DNA from: Anaerolineales bacterium
GTDB taxonomy: Bacteria > Chloroflexota > Anaerolineae > B4-G1 > DUEL01
Assembly (NCBI GenBank): GCA_015662065.1
Contig: DQUX01000058.1
Coordinates: 1 to 6,775, forward strand
DNA: 6,775 nt
Direction: 5' to 3'
Position numbers and translations under genes: made by a program. Shown here piece by piece: positions 4,508 to 6,775 of this stretch. Position 1 is the stretch's first letter. Every line of letters begins with the position of its first letter. The notes under the pieces were generated by a model that was not told the origin of the DNA, did not search any database, and was given only the letters and a program-made list of their open reading frames with translations.

Positions 4508-6361
4508 ATGCTGAGGGAACTCCACATCCGCGACTTCGCCATCATAGACGAACTGCATCTCACCTTTCCCCCCGGCTTCGTCGTCCTCACCGGGGAGACC
4601 GGGGCGGGCAAGTCCATCATCATCGACGCCGTCGAACTGGTCCTGGGCGGCCGGGCCGAGACGGCTGTCATCCGCGCCGGGGCGAGTCGGGCGCTGGTGG
4701 AGGCCACCTTCCGGCTGGACCCCGTCAGCCAGGCGGCGCTGGCCCCCCTGCTGGAGCGGGAAGGGCTGGAGGGGGATCGGCCGGACCTGCTCCTGCTCTC
4801 TCGGGAGGTCCGCGCCGAAGGACGCTCCGTCTGCCGGGTCAACGGGCGGGCGGTGACGCTGACGCTGCTGCGGGAGGTGGCCGAGGGGCTGGTGGACATC
4901 CACGGGCAGAGCGAACACCTCTCCCTGCTGCGGGTGCGGGAGCATGTGAACCTCCTGGACCGGTACGGGAACCTGTGGGACCTCAGGGCGCGGGTGGCGG
5001 ACCTGGCGGGTCGGGTCCGGGCGGTCCGACGGGAGCGGGTCGAGCTGGAGCGGGATGAGCAGGAGCTGGCCCGGAGGATAGACCTTCTCCGGTACCAGAT
5101 CGCCGAGATCGAGGCGGCGGCGCTGGTGCCCGGTGAGGAGGAGGAGCTGACCGAGGAGCGGGTGCGGCTGGCCAACGCCGAGCAACTGGCGGAGCTCCTG
5201 GCGGAGGGGCTGCAGGCGATGGACGAGGGAAGCGAGGAGAACCCGGCCGCAATGGACCTGCTGGGGGCAGCGGTGCGGGCGCTGGAGGGGCTGACCCGCA
5301 TCGACGAGACGCTGGAACCCCGGCTGCGGGAGGCGGAGGAGCTCACCTATCGGCTGCAGAGCCTGACCGAAGCGCTGCGGGACTACCGGGAGCGGGTCGA
5401 ATACAACCCCCGCCGGCTGGCGGAGGTGGAGGAGCGGCTGGACCTGATCCACCGCCTGGAGCGGAAGTACGGCCCCGCCATCCCGGACGTGCTGGCCTAC
5501 GCCCGCCGGGCGGTCCAGGAGCTGGAGGCCATCACCCACAGCGAGGAGCGGATCGCCGAGCTGAGGGCGGAGGAGGAGCGGTTGCTGGAGGAGCTGGGAG
5601 GGGTGGCGCTGGAGCTCTCGCTGCAGCGGCGGGAGGCGGCCTATGGGCTGGCCCAGGCCATCGAGGAGGAGCTGCAGGACCTGCGAATGGAGGGGGCGCG
5701 GTTCGGGGTGGAGTTCCGGTGGCAGGAGGATCCCCAGGGCGCCCCCCTACCCGTCGCCGTTTCGAGTTTCAGGTTCCAGGTCTCTGGCCTCGAGCCGGGC
5801 CAACCCGAAGCCTCCGACGTGCAGCCGGAAACAGTGAGGCCCGAAGCTGCTCCCAGAGTCGCCTTCGACGCGACGGGCATCGACCGGATCGAGTTCCTGG
5901 TCTCCCCCAATCCGGGCGAACCGTTGAAGCCGCTGGCGAAGATCGCCTCCGGCGGGGAGACCTCCCGGCTGATGCTGGCCCTCAAGGCGGTCCTCTCCCG
6001 CGCCGACGAGACGCCCACCCTGGTTTTCGACGAGATCGACCAGGGGATCGGCGGGCGGGTTGGCGCGACGGTGGGGGAGAAGCTGTGGAGGCTGACCGTG
6101 GCCCAGGAGGATGGGGCACCCCCCCACCAGGTCCTCTGCGTCACCCACCTGCCGCAACTGGCCGGCTTCGGGGACCTTCACCTGAAGGTGGAGAAGGAGG
6201 TCGTGGAGGGTCGCACCGTCACCCGCGTCGCACCGCTCGAGGGGCCCGCCCGCGTGGAGGAGATGGCCCAGATGCTGGGGGCCGGGGGGGCGTCGGCCTA
6301 CCGGAGCGCGGAGGAGATCCTGGAACAGGTGGCGAGTCGCAAGTCGCAGGCGGAGCGGTAG
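4508..6361 (+). CDS. recN: DNA repair protein RecN
   Basis: RecN is an SMC-like ATPase that gathers broken DNA ends early in double-strand-break repair by recombination. The 617-residue protein has both halves of the ABC ATPase head. Walker A is GETGAGKS at residues 29-36, with a Q-loop-like HGQSEHLSLL at 132-141. The signature is ASGGETSRLMLA at 480-491, Walker B is LVFDEID at 505-511, and the H-loop region is CVTHLPQLAG at 544-553. Between the halves lies a long charged coiled coil (about 160-390), with a YNPRRLAEVEERLDLIHRLERKYG region at the hinge side. The start ATG 4508 is fixed by AGGAGG at 4499-4504 (3 nt spacing) and the family-typical first strand MLRELHIRDFAIIDEL. Length exceeds the usual 550-570 residues, partly because of extra sequence at about 409-452. 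The signature has Thr484 where Leu is usual (SGGELSR). Confidence 0.97.
   Translation: MLRELHIRDFAIIDELHLTFPPGFVVLTGETGAGKSIIIDAVELVLGGRAETAVIRAGASRALVEATFRLDPVSQAALAPLLEREGLEGDRPDLLLLSREVRAEGRSVCRVNGRAVTLTLLREVAEGLVDIHGQSEHLSLLRVREHVNLLDRYGNLWDLRARVADLAGRVRAVRRERVELERDEQELARRIDLLRYQIAEIEAAALVPGEEEELTEERVRLANAEQLAELLAEGLQAMDEGSEENPAAMDLLGAAVRALEGLTRIDETLEPRLREAEELTYRLQSLTEALRDYRERVEYNPRRLAEVEERLDLIHRLERKYGPAIPDVLAYARRAVQELEAITHSEERIAELRAEEERLLEELGGVALELSLQRREAAYGLAQAIEEELQDLRMEGARFGVEFRWQEDPQGAPLPVAVSSFRFQVSGLEPGQPEASDVQPETVRPEAAPRVAFDATGIDRIEFLVSPNPGEPLKPLAKIASGGETSRLMLALKAVLSRADETPTLVFDEIDQGIGGRVGATVGEKLWRLTVAQEDGAPPHQVLCVTHLPQLAGFGDLHLKVEKEVVEGRTVTRVAPLEGPARVEEMAQMLGAGGASAYRSAEEILEQVASRKSQAER
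5760..5794. repeat. Degenerate 7-bp repeat array inside the recN reading frame
   Basis: Five units in exact 7-bp register run TTTCGAG (5760), TTTCAGG (5767), TTCCAGG (5774), TCTCTGG (5781) and CCTCGAG (5788). They encode part of the non-conserved stretch at residues 418-429 of RecN. Downstream, to about 5845, weaker units such as ACCCGAA (5803) and GCCGGAA (5824) resemble the reverse complement of the same heptamer. The array falls in the variable loop just before the conserved IEFLVSPNPGEP strand. Confidence 0.55.
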
Positions 6362-6392
6362 CTTCCCCCGCACGCCGGAAGGTCGGGATTTT

Positions 6393-6775
6393 ATGAACGA
6401 AGAGCGCCTGATTTTAGAATCTGACGATAACATCAAGGTGCGCGTGGACATGTCCGTGAGGGTGCAGGCTATGTCCAGCACGGCCACCGGATTGCACGAG
6501 GTGCAGGTGCGGGCCGGAGATGAACGACAAATCCCTTCTGAAAGCCTGGCGCTGGTGGATTGGGAGCGGGTGTACCTGGATTTACTGGATTACAAAGCGC
6601 GCAAGGGCTGGCGCAACCTGATCATCCGCCCTGAGACGCCGCGTCAACTTATGGGGCAGATCGCCTACACCCTGATTGCTGATGAAGCGGTGGTGCGTCC
6701 GAATACCTTTGCCGGGCGCGAACTGCTCCAGCAGGCTGTGACCAACATTCTGCGCAAATACCTGGACACGTTTTA
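6393..6775 (+). CDS. Partial gene, distal region of a type III restriction-type DEAD/DEAH helicase
   Basis: The frame is open from ATG 6393 to the window end (127 codons). GGAAGG at 6377-6382 lies 10 nt upstream and the gene is 31 bp after recN. The segment VYLDLLDYKARKGWRN, followed by an ILRKYLDTFY stretch at residues 119-128, resembles from memory the region after the helicase core in large restriction-type DEAD/DEAH helicases. No Walker A, DEAD/DEAH box or helicase motif VI is present in the visible 127 residues. If the assignment is right, the N-terminal helicase part is missing, so this is a 5'-truncated remnant or a split gene. Base composition is lower (33 of 60 G+C at 6541-6600 versus 44 of 60 at 5161-5220). 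TTA, ATT and AAT codons appear, unlike its neighbours, which points to transfer. The gene continues beyond the window, so intactness cannot be judged. Confidence 0.6.
   Translation, partial: MNEERLILESDDNIKVRVDMSVRVQAMSSTATGLHEVQVRAGDERQIPSESLALVDWERVYLDLLDYKARKGWRNLIIRPETPRQLMGQIAYTLIADEAVVRPNTFAGRELLQQAVTNILRKYLDTF

Noticed and set aside
4463..5539. Long antisense open frame opposite recN, and similar ones opposite hisS (1579-2412) and the DegV-family gene (764-1531)
   Set aside because: The + strand frames carry full family motifs. The antisense frames have low-complexity Arg/Ser/Pro-rich or Leu/Gln-rich translations, typical shadows in GC-rich DNA.
6362..6392. Intrinsic terminator after recN
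   Set aside because: CTTCC at 6362-6366 and GGAAG at 6377-6381 can pair, and TTTT occurs at 6389-6392, but the stem is only 5 bp, the loop is 10 nt and the T-run is separated from it.

Overview
The window is GC-rich bacterial DNA, by eye about 65-70% GC over most of its length, with every convincing gene on the + strand. The gene complement, a nadK-recN neighbourhood and short-period 7-bp and 8-bp repeat arrays between genes fit an environmental member of the Chloroflexota. That assignment is inference from general appearance; no marker gene here proves it.

Layout. Positions 1-74 hold a short leader with two overlapping hairpins. A stand-alone response-regulator receiver domain follows (75-491). 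A DegV/FakB-type fatty-acid-binding protein is next (594-1442). A near-consensus sigma70 promoter at 1578-1606 then drives hisS (histidyl-tRNA synthetase, 1651-2919), which overlaps nadK (NAD kinase, 2892-3755) by 28 bp, so the two probably form one translationally coupled unit. A repeat-filled spacer leads to a small B-box-type zinc-ribbon membrane protein (3900-4421). A second repeat-filled spacer leads to recN (4508-6361). From 6393 to the window end the base composition drops and a partial gene begins. It resembles the part of a type III restriction-type DEAD/DEAH helicase that lies beyond the helicase core.

Function. The core genes are housekeeping: tRNA charging, NADP supply, SMC-like DNA double-strand-break repair, and fatty-acid handling or signalling. 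They are not an obvious single pathway. nadK next to or near recN is a recurrent bacterial arrangement. The small membrane protein inserted between them has no known job.

The most unusual material is the repeat system. An 8-bp array (3774-3829), a compound 7-bp array that runs into a start codon (3846-3901), a perfect-register 7-bp array of nine units placed between a Shine-Dalgarno-like site and the recN ribosome binding site (4431-4493), and a degenerate 7-bp array inside the recN reading frame (from 5760) all lie within about 2 kb. nadK also carries two canonical G-quadruplex motifs, one made by an exact 15-bp in-frame tandem duplication.
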